From NCBI RefSeq assembly GCF_014647435.1, contig NZ_BMPE01000001.1, positions 310,001-374,000 on the forward strand: a stretch of 64,000 nt of DNA, in the 5' to 3' direction. The position numbers were made by a program, and so were the translations under genes. Each line of letters begins with the position of its first letter. Within the stretch, counting starts at the first letter, position 1. The stretch comes from Deinococcus radiotolerans (GTDB lineage Bacteria; Deinococcota; Deinococci; Deinococcales; Deinococcaceae). The notes under the pieces are model-generated. The model worked only from the letters and a program-made list of their open reading frames with translations, made no database searches and was not told the DNA's origin. Positions 49,592-59,415 of this stretch are shown in pieces.

Positions 49592-50551
49592 ATGCATGGG
49601 ATGACAGGCGACGCGTCCAATTTCACACGGAACCCCGGCGGGCAACGAATTCTCGTGGTGTTCAATCCCAAGAGTGGCAGCGGCGACAGTGAACTCCCAG
49701 AATTCATCCGCCTGCTGCGCGCCGCTGGAGCGGACGTCACCGAGCGTGAACTGCACCCCGACACACCCATGGCCGACTACGTGAAGGACCTCGATCAGTT
49801 CACGCATCTCGTCGCGGCCGGCGGGGACGGCACGGTGAGCAGCCTCGCGTACGCCGCCCGGTACAAGAATGTCCCGATGCTGGCCTTCCCGGCCGGTACG
49901 GCGAACCTCATCGCGCAGAACCTGGACCTGCCGCAGAACGCGAGCGCCCTGGCCGAGATCGTGCAGCAGGGCCATTCCCTCCGGGTGGACATGGGCGAAC
50001 TGGAAGTCCACGGCGAGAAGAGCGGCTTCTGCATGCTGGCCGGCGCGGGCGCGGACGCCAGCATGATCCGCGACAGTGAGGAACTCAAGGGTCGTTTCGG
50101 TGCCATGGCGTACGTGATGAGCGCCATGAAGCAGCTCAACCCGCAGAAGACGACCTTCCACCTGAAGATCGACGGGGAAGCGAGGGATTTCGAGGGAATA
50201 GGCGTGATGGTCGCCAACTTCGGCATGGCCAACTACCGCCTGCCCATCACGAGTGACATCAGCCCCAGTGACGGCCGCTTTACCGTGATCCTCCTGAAGG
50301 CCGGGAACATCATGCGGCTCATCCCGAACCTGATTGACTCGGTCCGCGTGAAGCTCAACCTGGGGGACCCGATCTTCAGCGGCAACCTGGAGACCATCGA
50401 GGCCCGCCACGTGGAGATCGACGCGGACGACCCGTTCCCCCTCCAGTACGACGGGGAGCTTCACGTGGAGACCACACCGTTCACCACGCAGATCCTCCCC
50501 GGCGCCATACGGTTCCTGACCGCCGCGAAGAGCGACGACCTGAAAACCTGA
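49592..50551 (+). CDS. Diacylglycerol kinase family lipid kinase (YegS/DgkB type)
   Basis: A 319-residue kinase. The nucleotide site [10 protein letters not shown], the opening [19 protein letters not shown], and [12 protein letters not shown] are the family signature; the second domain includes [19 protein letters not shown] and closes with [14 protein letters not shown]. Start may be ATG at 49592 or 49601. Phosphorylates a lipid such as diacylglycerol; product unknown. Transcribed toward the recombinase gene. Confidence 0.93.
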   Translation: MHGMTGDASNFTRNPGGQRILVVFNPKSGSGDSELPEFIRLLRAAGADVTERELHPDTPMADYVKDLDQFTHLVAAGGDGTVSSLAYAARYKNVPMLAFPAGTANLIAQNLDLPQNASALAEIVQQGHSLRVDMGELEVHGEKSGFCMLAGAGADASMIRDSEELKGRFGAMAYVMSAMKQLNPQKTTFHLKIDGEARDFEGIGVMVANFGMANYRLPITSDISPSDGRFTVILLKAGNIMRLIPNLIDSVRVKLNLGDPIFSGNLETIEARHVEIDADDPFPLQYDGELHVETTPFTTQILPGAIRFLTAAKSDDLKT

Positions 50552-50693
50552 GTGGCCTGCTGCACTCACGCAGCGTGATGCCCGGCGGGTCATTTAATGC
50601 CGGTCCGAAAATATCGTTCTGGACGACGAAAATTGAACGAGCTCCTGAGAGGGCCAGGAAGGCCCCGGCAACACGCGCCGAGGGGTAAAGGAC

Positions 50694-51656
50694 CTACCGG
50701 AACGCCTCAACCGCGTCGGCCAGATCATCCTCCGGGAGCTCTACGTACCGGCGGGTCGTATCCACCTGCTCGTGCCCCAGGAAACCCGCGACACGCGTGA
50801 AATCCTTGACCGCCGCGTACAGCTGAGTGCCCGCGTACTTCCGGCCCGCATGAAACCCCCGGAACTCATGCTCCCGACCGCACTTCAGGGCCACCCGCTG
50901 GAGGCGCTCGTACGCTGTGGAGTACGCCCGCCACGGCAGCACGAACCCCTGCACCGCCCCGACTGCGCGAAGCTCCTCCAGTGCCTCCCGGAGCCGCGCG
51001 CTCAGGGGCACCAGCCGCGCCTTGTCACCCTTGCCGTGCGCCACCAGCAGGCGCCGTCCCGATAGGTTCACGTGCGCCCATTCCACCGCCAGCGCCTCCG
51101 CGATCCGCAGGCCCGCGTGCGTGAGCAGCAGCAGCAGCGCCGCCTCGTGCGCGTCCGCCTCAGCCAGCATCGCCTGTACGAAATCCGCGCGGTACGGTGG
51201 GTTCTTCACCACACCCTTCGTGCGGTCCTTGGGGCGCTTCACGTCCGCGAACGGGTCGGCATCCGTCGCCCCGGCCCACCGCAGCGCGCGGTACAGCGCG
51301 CCTGCTGCCGCCACGCGCGCCTGGACCGTGGCGGGCTTCAGGCCCGACGTCGTGAGCCCGGCGACGTACAGGCCGGGCTCACGGCGCCCTGGGTGCAGCA
51401 GGTTCCAGGCGTTCGCAGACGCGTGCTCCAGCAGCACGCTCACGCCCTTGCGGTAGGCGCGCAGCGTGTGCGGACTGAGCTTCACGCCGGCGCTGGTGTC
51501 GCTGCTGAGGTACGCCAGGGTTAGGGCCCATAGATCGTCAGGGCTTTTGTCGCGGGCGGCGGTGATGGCCCGGACTCGCAGGGCCTCGTCGGTGAGTCCA
51601 GCCAGTGCCCGGGCCTGGGCCAGGCGGTCGCCAAGGTACGGGGTGAGGTCAGCCAT
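50694..51656 (-). CDS. Tyrosine recombinase / integrase (Xer-like)
   Basis: A 320-residue site-specific recombinase. An N-terminal SAM-like DNA-binding domain (about residues 35-130) precedes the catalytic domain with Arg in THAGLRIAEALAVEW, Lys in GKGDKARLVPL, the H-x-x-R box FHAGRK, the late histidine in GFLGHEQVDTTRRYVEL and the nucleophile Tyr of RRYVEL. It is the only recombinase in the window and has no phage or transposon genes nearby, so chromosome dimer resolution (Xer role) is likely. A dif-like palindrome lies five bases before its ATG (51656). Confidence 0.88.
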   Translation of the reverse strand: MADLTPYLGDRLAQARALAGLTDEALRVRAITAARDKSPDDLWALTLAYLSSDTSAGVKLSPHTLRAYRKGVSVLLEHASANAWNLLHPGRREPGLYVAGLTTSGLKPATVQARVAAAGALYRALRWAGATDADPFADVKRPKDRTKGVVKNPPYRADFVQAMLAEADAHEAALLLLLTHAGLRIAEALAVEWAHVNLSGRRLLVAHGKGDKARLVPLSARLREALEELRAVGAVQGFVLPWRAYSTAYERLQRVALKCGREHEFRGFHAGRKYAGTQLYAAVKDFTRVAGFLGHEQVDTTRRYVELPEDDLADAVEAFR

Positions 51657-51660
51657 GTGC

Positions 51661-51688
51661 GCCGATGATAACATGCCTTATCAACGGA
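51661..51688. other. dif-like recombination site
   Basis: Arms TGATAA (51666-51671) and TTATCA (51678-51683) are perfect inverted repeats around a six-base centre CATGCC, and 11-base arms (51661-51671, 51678-51688) give the 28-bp plan of dif with ATAA and TTAT flanking the centre. It is immediately before the recombinase gene and could also act on its promoter. Match to dif is by layout, not full consensus. Confidence 0.6.
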
Positions 51689-51727
51689 CCTCTAGATTGG
51701 GTCACCGTCGGACGCCGCAGCCGGAGC

Positions 51728-53245
51728 TCAGAACATCCGCTCCCGACGCGTGACTCCAAATCCGATCATGCCCAGCGCGAGGATCAGCGCCGGCCAGTTA
51801 CCCACCCGGACATACAGTGTGGTTCCGCTCAGCAACATGGGCCGGACATCCAGCACCTGAAGCTGCTCGCCGCTCTGCACAAGCTGAACGGGTTGCCCCA
51901 GGTCATTCACCGCGCCCGCCACGCCGTTGTTCACGCTGCGCACCAGCCACCGCCGCGTCTCGATGGCGCGCACGCGGCCCATGTTGAAGTGCTGCTGCAC
52001 GCCCCACCCCTTGTACCAGCCGTCGTTGCTGGGGTTCACGAGCACCTGCGCGCCCTGCGCGGCTAGCGCCCGGGCCACTCGGGGGAACACGCTGTCGTAG
52101 CAGATGTACGCGCCGTACAGAACGCCGTTCAGGCTCAGGGGTGTGGGGTTGAGGTTGCGGGGCATGGCGCCTAGACGGAAGCCTAGGGTGCGTTCCAGCA
52201 GGTTATAGATGGGCGTAAGAACGGGACGGAATGGGAACAGCTCGCCGAACGGGACAGGTTGAGCTTTGGCATTCACACTCTGGATTGCCCCTGCACTGCC
52301 CAGACTGGCGACCGTGTTGAACTCGCGGTACGTGCCGGGCTGCTTGATGGGGTCGGGGCCGGGTGAGGTGACCAGCTCGACACCCCCGATGCCACTGATG
52401 CCGGGACCGGGGAAATTGGGAACCAGCTGGCCGGGCTGGGGGCGGGTGTAGGGGAAGCTGACGGCCCCCTCGCTCCAGACGACGACGCTCCCATTGGGGC
52501 GGTTCAGGCTCGCGGCGCGCTGCTGCCGAAACTGCTGCTCGCCGCTGAGGTCACCGGTGGCCCGCGCGAAGGGGTCGAAGGTGACGCGCATGACGCGCAT
52601 GGGCTGCTCGGGTCCGGTGCCGGGCGTGCGCGTCAGGCCGTACCCGAGGGCGAGTGCCCAGGCCGCGGCGGCGAGGAGGGCATGCGTGTATGGGCGTCTC
52701 CCCTGCTGCCGGCTTTCCATCCAGGTGTGGGCGAGGCTGGCGGCGGTGAACGTCACCAGGACGCTTCCAAGCAGGACGCCGCCCAGGTCCGCGACCTGAA
52801 TGGCGGGGGTGGGCAGGAGCGTGTACCCCAGGGTGGGCCACGGGAACGCGAGTGGGCCGAGTTGACGCAGCCATTCCAGGATGACCCAGCTGCCGGCGAG
52901 CGTCCACATGCGCCCGGCGGGGGTTCGGGTGACGCTGGCTGCCAGGAACGCCATGATCGCCAGGAACGCGGCTTCCAGGGCGAACAGCAGCAGGGAGGCA
53001 GCGGCCAGGGGTGGGAAGCCTGGAATGAGGTTCAGGAGGAACGCGCCCAGCCACCAGAGGTGCAGGCCGAAGTACCCGAAGCCCACCCAGAAGGCCCGTC
53101 CGGCTGCCTGTCGGGGCGTGGACGCCGCGGCGATGAAGGGCAGAATGAGAGTGAGGGGCACGAACGCGGCGGCACTCCAGGGAAGTGGGAGGCCGCAGGC
53201 GGCGAGGAGCAGGCCGAGCAGGAGGCCGGTGGCGGGGGTGGGCAT
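51728..53245 (-). CDS. lnt: Apolipoprotein N-acyltransferase
   Basis: A 505-residue membrane enzyme that adds the third acyl chain to lipoproteins. The N-terminal membrane part has about seven helices; the nitrilase-fold domain carries the triad Glu in WSEGAVSFPY, Lys in VNAKAQPVPFGELFPF and Cys in YICYDSVFPR. A final helix (LILALGMIGFGV) re-enters the membrane. Fits the several lipoboxes seen in this window. ATG at 53245. Confidence 0.94.
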   Translation of the reverse strand: MPTPATGLLLGLLLAACGLPLPWSAAAFVPLTLILPFIAAASTPRQAAGRAFWVGFGYFGLHLWWLGAFLLNLIPGFPPLAAASLLLFALEAAFLAIMAFLAASVTRTPAGRMWTLAGSWVILEWLRQLGPLAFPWPTLGYTLLPTPAIQVADLGGVLLGSVLVTFTAASLAHTWMESRQQGRRPYTHALLAAAAWALALGYGLTRTPGTGPEQPMRVMRVTFDPFARATGDLSGEQQFRQQRAASLNRPNGSVVVWSEGAVSFPYTRPQPGQLVPNFPGPGISGIGGVELVTSPGPDPIKQPGTYREFNTVASLGSAGAIQSVNAKAQPVPFGELFPFRPVLTPIYNLLERTLGFRLGAMPRNLNPTPLSLNGVLYGAYICYDSVFPRVARALAAQGAQVLVNPSNDGWYKGWGVQQHFNMGRVRAIETRRWLVRSVNNGVAGAVNDLGQPVQLVQSGEQLQVLDVRPMLLSGTTLYVRVGNWPALILALGMIGFGVTRRERMF

Positions 53246-53321
53246 CGCCTTGCCACTATAGGGGCCCGTCGGGTGGGTTGCTTGGGTGTGCGGCGCCGTT
53301 TTGGTCTAGGATGAACGCACC

Positions 53322-54026
53322 TTGAGACTGGCGTTTATCAGTGACATTCACGGGAACATTCACGCGTTGACGGCGGTGAAGCGATTCCTGTCCGAAAACA
53401 TCGTGAATCAGGTGATCGTGGTGGGTGACCTGGTCGGGTACGGCGCGAGCCCGGGCCCGGTGATTGACTTCGTGCGGCGTGAGGGCTGGACGGTGGGGCT
53501 GGGGTCCAGTGACATGCGCGTGTCGATGGACATGGGAGAACGGGCGGACCGAAAGGGCGTGGCGGATCAGGTGCTGAACTGGACGAAGAAGATGCTCACG
53601 CCGGATCAGGTGGATTTCCTGCGGCGCCTGCCGCCGGGTGGGCGGATCGTGACGCCGGTGGGTCGCGTGCGGTTTTTCCACGGGAGTCCGCATGATCCGG
53701 AGCAGCGCATGGACCTGATGGCGCCTGAGCGGGAGCTGGAGGCGCTGGCGGATTTGCTGGGGTCGCGCGTGGTGGTGGTCGGTGGGACGCACGTGCCGTT
53801 CATGCGGGTGATCGGGGACACGACGTTCGTGGATCCGGGCAGTGTGGGGTTGACGCTGAATCACGAGCCGGGAGCGGACGTGGTGATCGTGGACTGCGTG
53901 GGCCGCAAGCCGAAGGTGTCGCTGCACAAGGTGACGTACGATTTCGCGTCGAGTGCGTTTGACATCATGGCGTGGAATCTGCCGCCGGTGATTGCGGACG
54001 TGATCCGCACGGGCCGCATGGGCTGA
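53322..54026 (+). CDS. Metallophosphoesterase (YfcE-like), with altered motif III
   Basis: A 234-residue phosphodiesterase-fold protein starting at TTG 53322 ([12 protein letters not shown]). Metal-site motifs [22 protein letters not shown] and GGTHVPF are present, but the GNH(E/D) motif expected after the second strand reads GSSD ([10 protein letters not shown]): the asparagine and histidine are missing. Activity may be reduced or different. Ends 14 bases before a strong terminator. Confidence 0.88.
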   Translation: MRLAFISDIHGNIHALTAVKRFLSENIVNQVIVVGDLVGYGASPGPVIDFVRREGWTVGLGSSDMRVSMDMGERADRKGVADQVLNWTKKMLTPDQVDFLRRLPPGGRIVTPVGRVRFFHGSPHDPEQRMDLMAPERELEALADLLGSRVVVVGGTHVPFMRVIGDTTFVDPGSVGLTLNHEPGADVVIVDCVGRKPKVSLHKVTYDFASSAFDIMAWNLPPVIADVIRTGRMG

Positions 54027-54039
54027 GAAACAGTTCAGA

Positions 54040-54074
54040 GGGGAGGGCCCACCAGTGACTGGTGGGCCCTCCCC
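54040..54074. terminator. Bidirectional terminator, 16-bp stem
   Basis: Arms 54040-54055 and 54059-54074 pair perfectly around TGA, between convergent genes; TGCCCCTGTT follows. Confidence 0.75.
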
Positions 54075-54105
54075 TGCCCCTGTTGGCACGGTTCCTGGGG
54101 TGAGG

Positions 54106-55266
<1,161 letters not shown>

Positions 55267-55294
55267 GCCGGTCAGCGTACCGAATGGAGTGAGG

Positions 55295-55356
55295 AATAGC
55301 AATATAGTTGCGGCTGGCCGCTCTTCATCCTGTTTAGATTTTATTTTATTGCTATT
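55295..55356. promoter_or_regulatory. AT-rich inverted repeat in the divergent aminotransferase/HAD promoter region
   Basis: AATAGCAATA (55295-55304) and TATTGCTATT (55347-55356) are perfect 10-base inverted arms 42 bases apart, in a clearly AT-rich gap between divergent genes. The left arm is next to TATATT on the minus strand, a possible minus-10 of the aminotransferase. A spaced operator pair is plausible. Confidence 0.5.
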
Positions 55357-55472
55357 TACTGGTAAGGAAGTTTAAAAAATTGTTCTTTCTGTCCCTGGGC
55401 GTGAAGCGTTATGGCGTTGCTTCTGGGGGAGTCCACAATTGTGTCAGCGCGCCGGGTCGTAGAGTGTCCGGC

Positions 55473-56162
55473 ATGCCCAGCCACCCTCCCCTGCGCGCCG
55501 TCCTGTTCGACCGGGATGACACCATCGCCTTCACTGACCCCGGCGTGTACCGTGAGGCGGCCCTGTGGGGGCACGCGACCTTCGGCATTGACGCGCGTTC
55601 TTTCGGCGAGGCCCTCCGGGAGCAGTGGAACCGCCGCGCACTGGACTGGTGGGACCTGCGCACGCAGGAGCAGGAGGACACCTTCTGGCAGGCGTACGGG
55701 GATGAACTGGCGGGCACGCTCGGCCTGAACGGCGAGCAGACGGCGCAGCTCATGGCGACGTGGCCCTACGAGGCGTACATGAAGCCGGTGCCGAACGCAC
55801 GGGCGGTGCTCACGGCGCTGCGTGCGCGCGGCCTGAAGGTGGGCGTGCTGAGCAACACCCTGCCCAGCATTGACCGGACCCTCCAAGCCGTGGGCCTGCA
55901 CGACCTCGTGGATGTGGCTGTGGCCACCTGCGCGGTGGGCGTGCACAAGCCGGACGCGGGTGCGTACCTGCATGCGGCAGGCGCACTGGGCGTGCAGCCG
56001 GGCGAGGTGCTGTTCGTGGATGACAAGCAGGAGAACGTGGAGGCCGCGGTGGCGGTGGGCATGCACGCGCGCCTGATTGACCTGAGCGGTCAGGCACCAG
56101 GCGCCCTGCATGACCTGACGCAGGTGCTGGGCCTCGTGGATGAGCTGGTGGCCGCGTGCTGA
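55473..56162 (+). CDS. HAD family hydrolase
   Basis: A 229-residue phosphatase-like protein. Motif I LFDRDDTIAF (nucleophile Asp), a cap domain (about residues 20-105), motif II VLSNTLP, motif III lysine in GVHKPDAG and motif IV VLFVDDKQENVEAA. ATG at 55473 is used; the longer frame begins in the AT-rich promoter region. Overlaps the dipeptidase gene by seven bases, so the two are co-translated. Confidence 0.9.
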   Translation: MPSHPPLRAVLFDRDDTIAFTDPGVYREAALWGHATFGIDARSFGEALREQWNRRALDWWDLRTQEQEDTFWQAYGDELAGTLGLNGEQTAQLMATWPYEAYMKPVPNARAVLTALRARGLKVGVLSNTLPSIDRTLQAVGLHDLVDVAVATCAVGVHKPDAGAYLHAAGALGVQPGEVLFVDDKQENVEAAVAVGMHARLIDLSGQAPGALHDLTQVLGLVDELVAAC

Positions 56163-57142
56163 TCGACGGGCACCTCGATCTGGCGTTCAACGCCCTGAAT
56201 GGACGGGACCTGACCCTCCCGCTGGAGGGCCTGCGGGCAGGTGATCCTGTCAGGGATGAAACGGCGACCGTCAGTCTGCCCGAACTGCGCCGCGCGGACC
56301 TGCGCGTGTGTTTCGGCACGCTGTTCGCTCTGCCGCATGGTGCAGGCAGCCCCGGGGGGTACAGTGACCACGCGGGGGCACGGGCGCAGGCGCTGGCGCA
56401 ACTGGACGTGTACCTCCGCTGGGAAGACCAGGGCCTGATCCGTCTGCTTCACTCGCGTGAGGCTGTGGCCGTGCACCTGGATGGTCCCGGGGACGCGCCG
56501 CTGGGCGTGGTGCTGCTGATGGAGGGCGCCGATCCCATCCGCGACGCGGGCGACCTGCCCTTCTGGGTGGAGCGGGGCGTGCGGGTGGTCGGCCCGGCGT
56601 GGGGCCGCACGCGGTTTGCGGGTGGGACGGGCGCGCCGGGGCCGCTCACGCCGGAGGGCCGGGAGCTGGTGCAGGCGATGCGGGACCTGGGCGTCACGCT
56701 GGACGCCTCGCATCTGGATGACGCGTCGTTCTGGGAGGCCATGGAGGTCGGCCCGCAGGTGATCGCCACGCACGCCAACAGCCGCGCGCTGGTGCCCGGC
56801 AACCGCCACCTGACGGACGACATGGTCCGCGCGGTGGCGCAGGCGGGCGGGATGATCGGGCTGGTGTTCCTGAACCGCTTCATCCGCCCCCTGCCGGAGG
56901 GGAGCCTGGACGCCGTGCCGCTGGGCGAGCTGGCCGCGCACGCCCGGCACTACGCGGCGCTGGTCGGCTGGGAGCACGTCGCGCTGGGCACGGACCTGGA
57001 CGGCGGGTTCGGCGCGGAGAAAACGCCGCAGGGCGTGGGCCGCTACACGGACGTCCACGCCCTGTTCAGTGAGCTTCCCCCTGAGGCGCGGGAGGGCGTG
57101 GCGTGGGGCAACTGGGCCCGCTGGCTCACGCGCCGGCTGTAG
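56156..57142 (+). CDS. Membrane dipeptidase (peptidase family M19)
   Basis: A 328-residue zinc dipeptidase. DGHLDLAFNAL at the start (metal-binding HxD), the bridging glutamate in LLMEGADPI, histidines in LDASHLDDASFW and IATHANSRAL, and the aspartate in ALGTDLDGGFG match M19. It hydrolyses dipeptides, including L-Ala-linked murein pieces, in context with the NlpC/P60 and epimerase genes 1.4 kb on. GTG start overlapping the HAD stop. Its stop is three bases from that of the convergent sugar-binding protein. Confidence 0.92.
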   Translation: MLIDGHLDLAFNALNGRDLTLPLEGLRAGDPVRDETATVSLPELRRADLRVCFGTLFALPHGAGSPGGYSDHAGARAQALAQLDVYLRWEDQGLIRLLHSREAVAVHLDGPGDAPLGVVLLMEGADPIRDAGDLPFWVERGVRVVGPAWGRTRFAGGTGAPGPLTPEGRELVQAMRDLGVTLDASHLDDASFWEAMEVGPQVIATHANSRALVPGNRHLTDDMVRAVAQAGGMIGLVFLNRFIRPLPEGSLDAVPLGELAAHARHYAALVGWEHVALGTDLDGGFGAEKTPQGVGRYTDVHALFSELPPEAREGVAWGNWARWLTRRL

Positions 57143-57145
57143 GGG

Positions 57146-58327
57146 TTACTTGATGGTCTTCTGCATGGCCTTGACGGCCGTGTCGAGCAGCGCCGCGTAG
57201 TTCTGCGCGGGTTTCTGGACGCTGGCGTCCACGGCGGAACTCCAGGGACCCCACACCTGCCCCATCTCGGGCACGTTGGGCATGGGGGTGCCGCCGCTGA
57301 TGACGCGGCCGAAGCCCGCCACGACCGGGTTGCTGGCCAGCCGGGTGCGGACGCTGAGGTTGACGGGGATGCGTCCGCCCGCCTGGTTGAAGGACAGCTG
57401 CGCGACGCTGGTCACGAGCCCCTCGGCGAAGGCAGTGGCCAGAGGTTTTTGCTTGCCGTAGGCGTTCAGCACGACGCCCTGCACGCCCACGAAGGGGCTC
57501 CACTTGCCGGTCGCGCCGGGAGGGGTGGGGAAGGCGGTGATGCCGTAGTTGATGCCGGCCTTCTTGATGTCGCCCATGTCCCAGGGGCCGGTGACGATCA
57601 TGGCCGCCTGGCCCTTCAGGAACGCAGCCTTGACCTTGTCGCCCGTCGTGCCGGCGGGGACGAGCTTGTCCTTGAAACGCAGGTCGTTCATGAAGGCCAG
57701 GGCCTTGCGGGCGCCGGCGTTGTTCAGGCCGATATCGTGCACGTCTAGCGTGCCGGTGCCGCCGAACACGTACGCGCCGTACGCGCTGAAGAAGCCGTAG
57801 TTCATGTAGGCGTTGCTCAGGTCGGTCAGGAAGCCGTAGCGGCCTGCGCTGGCGTCGGTGTTCTTCTTCGCGGCGCGCAGGAAGTCCGCGTAGGTGGCGG
57901 GGGCGGTCGGGACCAGTTTCTTGTTGTACACGAGGGCGACGCTCTCGGCGAACATGGGCAGGCCGTACAGCTGGCCGCCGACGGTCAGGGCGCGCAGCGT
58001 GGTGGGGTCGAACTCGATGCGGCGGCTGCTGGTGATGGGTTCGATCACGTGCGCCTGGGCGAGCTGCCCGATGCGGTCCTGTGGGAGGGTGACGATGACG
58101 TCGGGGCCTTTCCCCTGCTTGGCGGTTTTCAGGAGCTGATCGACGATCTTGTCCATGGGGACGGTCACGAGGTTGACCGTGTTGCCGCTCAGGCGGCTGT
58201 AGATGTTGACCTGGCTCTTGAGCCAGGCGACCTCGGCGGCGTCGTTGAAGTGCGTCCAGACGGTCAGGGTGGCGGCGTTGGCGCTGCCAGCCAGCGCGAG
58301 GGCCAGAAGGGTGAGGCGTCGTTTCAT
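57146..58327 (-). CDS. ABC sugar-binding protein (maltose/maltodextrin type), orphan
   Basis: A 393-residue exported protein: signal peptide residues 1-19 (ALAGSANA), then the MalE-like LTVWTHFNDAAEVAWLKSQ, GPDVIVTLPQDRIGQLA, LYGLPMFAESVALVYNKKL, AAMIVTGPWDMGDIKKAGINYG. Related to maltose, trehalose or oligosaccharide binders. No MalF/MalG permease or ATPase gene is beside it, so partners must be elsewhere. A perfect LacI/GalR-type palindrome lies 49 bases upstream of the ATG. Confidence 0.92.
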   Translation of the reverse strand: MKRRLTLLALALAGSANAATLTVWTHFNDAAEVAWLKSQVNIYSRLSGNTVNLVTVPMDKIVDQLLKTAKQGKGPDVIVTLPQDRIGQLAQAHVIEPITSSRRIEFDPTTLRALTVGGQLYGLPMFAESVALVYNKKLVPTAPATYADFLRAAKKNTDASAGRYGFLTDLSNAYMNYGFFSAYGAYVFGGTGTLDVHDIGLNNAGARKALAFMNDLRFKDKLVPAGTTGDKVKAAFLKGQAAMIVTGPWDMGDIKKAGINYGITAFPTPPGATGKWSPFVGVQGVVLNAYGKQKPLATAFAEGLVTSVAQLSFNQAGGRIPVNLSVRTRLASNPVVAGFGRVISGGTPMPNVPEMGQVWGPWSSAVDASVQKPAQNYAALLDTAVKAMQKTIK

Positions 58328-58375
58328 GTGGTCTCCGTGGGCGGCACAGTTGCGCCCCGGACGGCCCACACCGAT

Positions 58376-58391
58376 TTGGAAACGTTTCCAA
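58376..58391. promoter_or_regulatory. LacI-family operator before the sugar-binding protein gene
   Basis: TTGGAAACGTTTCCAA is a perfect 16-bp palindrome with a central CG, the form of LacI/GalR-type (including maltose-regulator) operators. It lies between the divergent sugar-binding and NlpC/P60 genes, closer to the former. Confidence 0.8.
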
Positions 58392-58548
58392 TTCCGGCTG
58401 GGAGCCGCCCTGATCTGAAAGTGGAACTGCCCCGCAGTATTCCGCCCAGAACCCGCAACGGACGTGAAAAAAGCCGCACCGCACGCCCCCCGGCGGATGG
58501 AACCACCACCACCCCCGCCGGGGGAACACCTGGCGTAGGCTAGGGCCC

Positions 58549-59415
58549 ATGACGTTACCCGACCCCCGCACCCACGCGCGCGACCCACACATGAACGTCG
58601 CCGAGGACGCCCTGCGCGGCCACCTGCCCGAACCCGGGTGGCGCTTCGTGGCCCCCACCCCCGCCCACACCGGCCCCGCCCGCCTGAGCCTGCGCGCCCA
58701 ACCCGACGCCGACGCGCCCCAGGTGACCGAAGCCCTCCCCGGTGAGGACCTGGAACTGTTGTGGGAGAACGCCGACGGCTGGGCGTACGTCCGCACCACC
58801 CAGGACCGTTACCTGGGCTGGGCCCGCGCAGCCGGCCTGCAGGCGCGCCCCTGGCAGCCGGACCTGACCGTCACCGCCCGCCGCGCCCACGCCTACGCCG
58901 GGCCGAAGATCAGCCAGCCCATCCGCGCCGAACTCGCCCACGGCGCGAAGCTCGCCCGGGGCGCCGGCGAGGTCGTCACCGAGCATCATCGCCGCTGGGT
59001 GCCGGTCATGCTGCCGGGCGGAACGGACGCCTGGGTGCAGGAGGTGACCCTCGCCCCCCTGGACACCGACCTGCTGACGTTCGCCCTGGGCTTCCTGGAC
59101 ACGCCCTACGTGTGGGGTGGGCGCAGCGCCTGGGGCCTGGACTGCTCCGGCCTGACCCAGGTTGTGTACGGCGCGTTCGGCCGCCACCTGCCGCGTGACG
59201 CGGACCAGCAGCAGGCGTTCCTCACCCCGGTCAGCGAACCGCAGCCCGGCGACCTGGCCTTCTTCCCTGGCCACGTCGGCCTGATGCTGGACGGACAGCG
59301 TCTGCTGCACGCGAACGCCACGCACATGCGCGTCACGGTCGAGACGCTCGGCGAGGGCGAATACGGCACCCGCCTCCAGTCGGACCTCAGCGGCTTCGGA
59401 CGGTGGACGCAGTGA
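58549..59415 (+). CDS. NlpC/P60 endopeptidase with SH3-like domains (YkfC type)
   Basis: A 288-residue enzyme: two bacterial SH3-like segments (about residues 35-100 and 105-165) precede an NlpC/P60 catalytic domain with Cys in GLDCSGLTQVVY, His in GHVGLML and a third polar residue (LLHANATHM). YkfC-type enzymes cut gamma-D-Glu-diaminoacyl bonds in murein peptides. It has no signal peptide, so it is probably cytoplasmic, as for recycling. Overlaps the epimerase gene by four bases (GTGA). Confidence 0.92.
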   Translation: MTLPDPRTHARDPHMNVAEDALRGHLPEPGWRFVAPTPAHTGPARLSLRAQPDADAPQVTEALPGEDLELLWENADGWAYVRTTQDRYLGWARAAGLQARPWQPDLTVTARRAHAYAGPKISQPIRAELAHGAKLARGAGEVVTEHHRRWVPVMLPGGTDAWVQEVTLAPLDTDLLTFALGFLDTPYVWGGRSAWGLDCSGLTQVVYGAFGRHLPRDADQQQAFLTPVSEPQPGDLAFFPGHVGLMLDGQRLLHANATHMRVTVETLGEGEYGTRLQSDLSGFGRWTQ

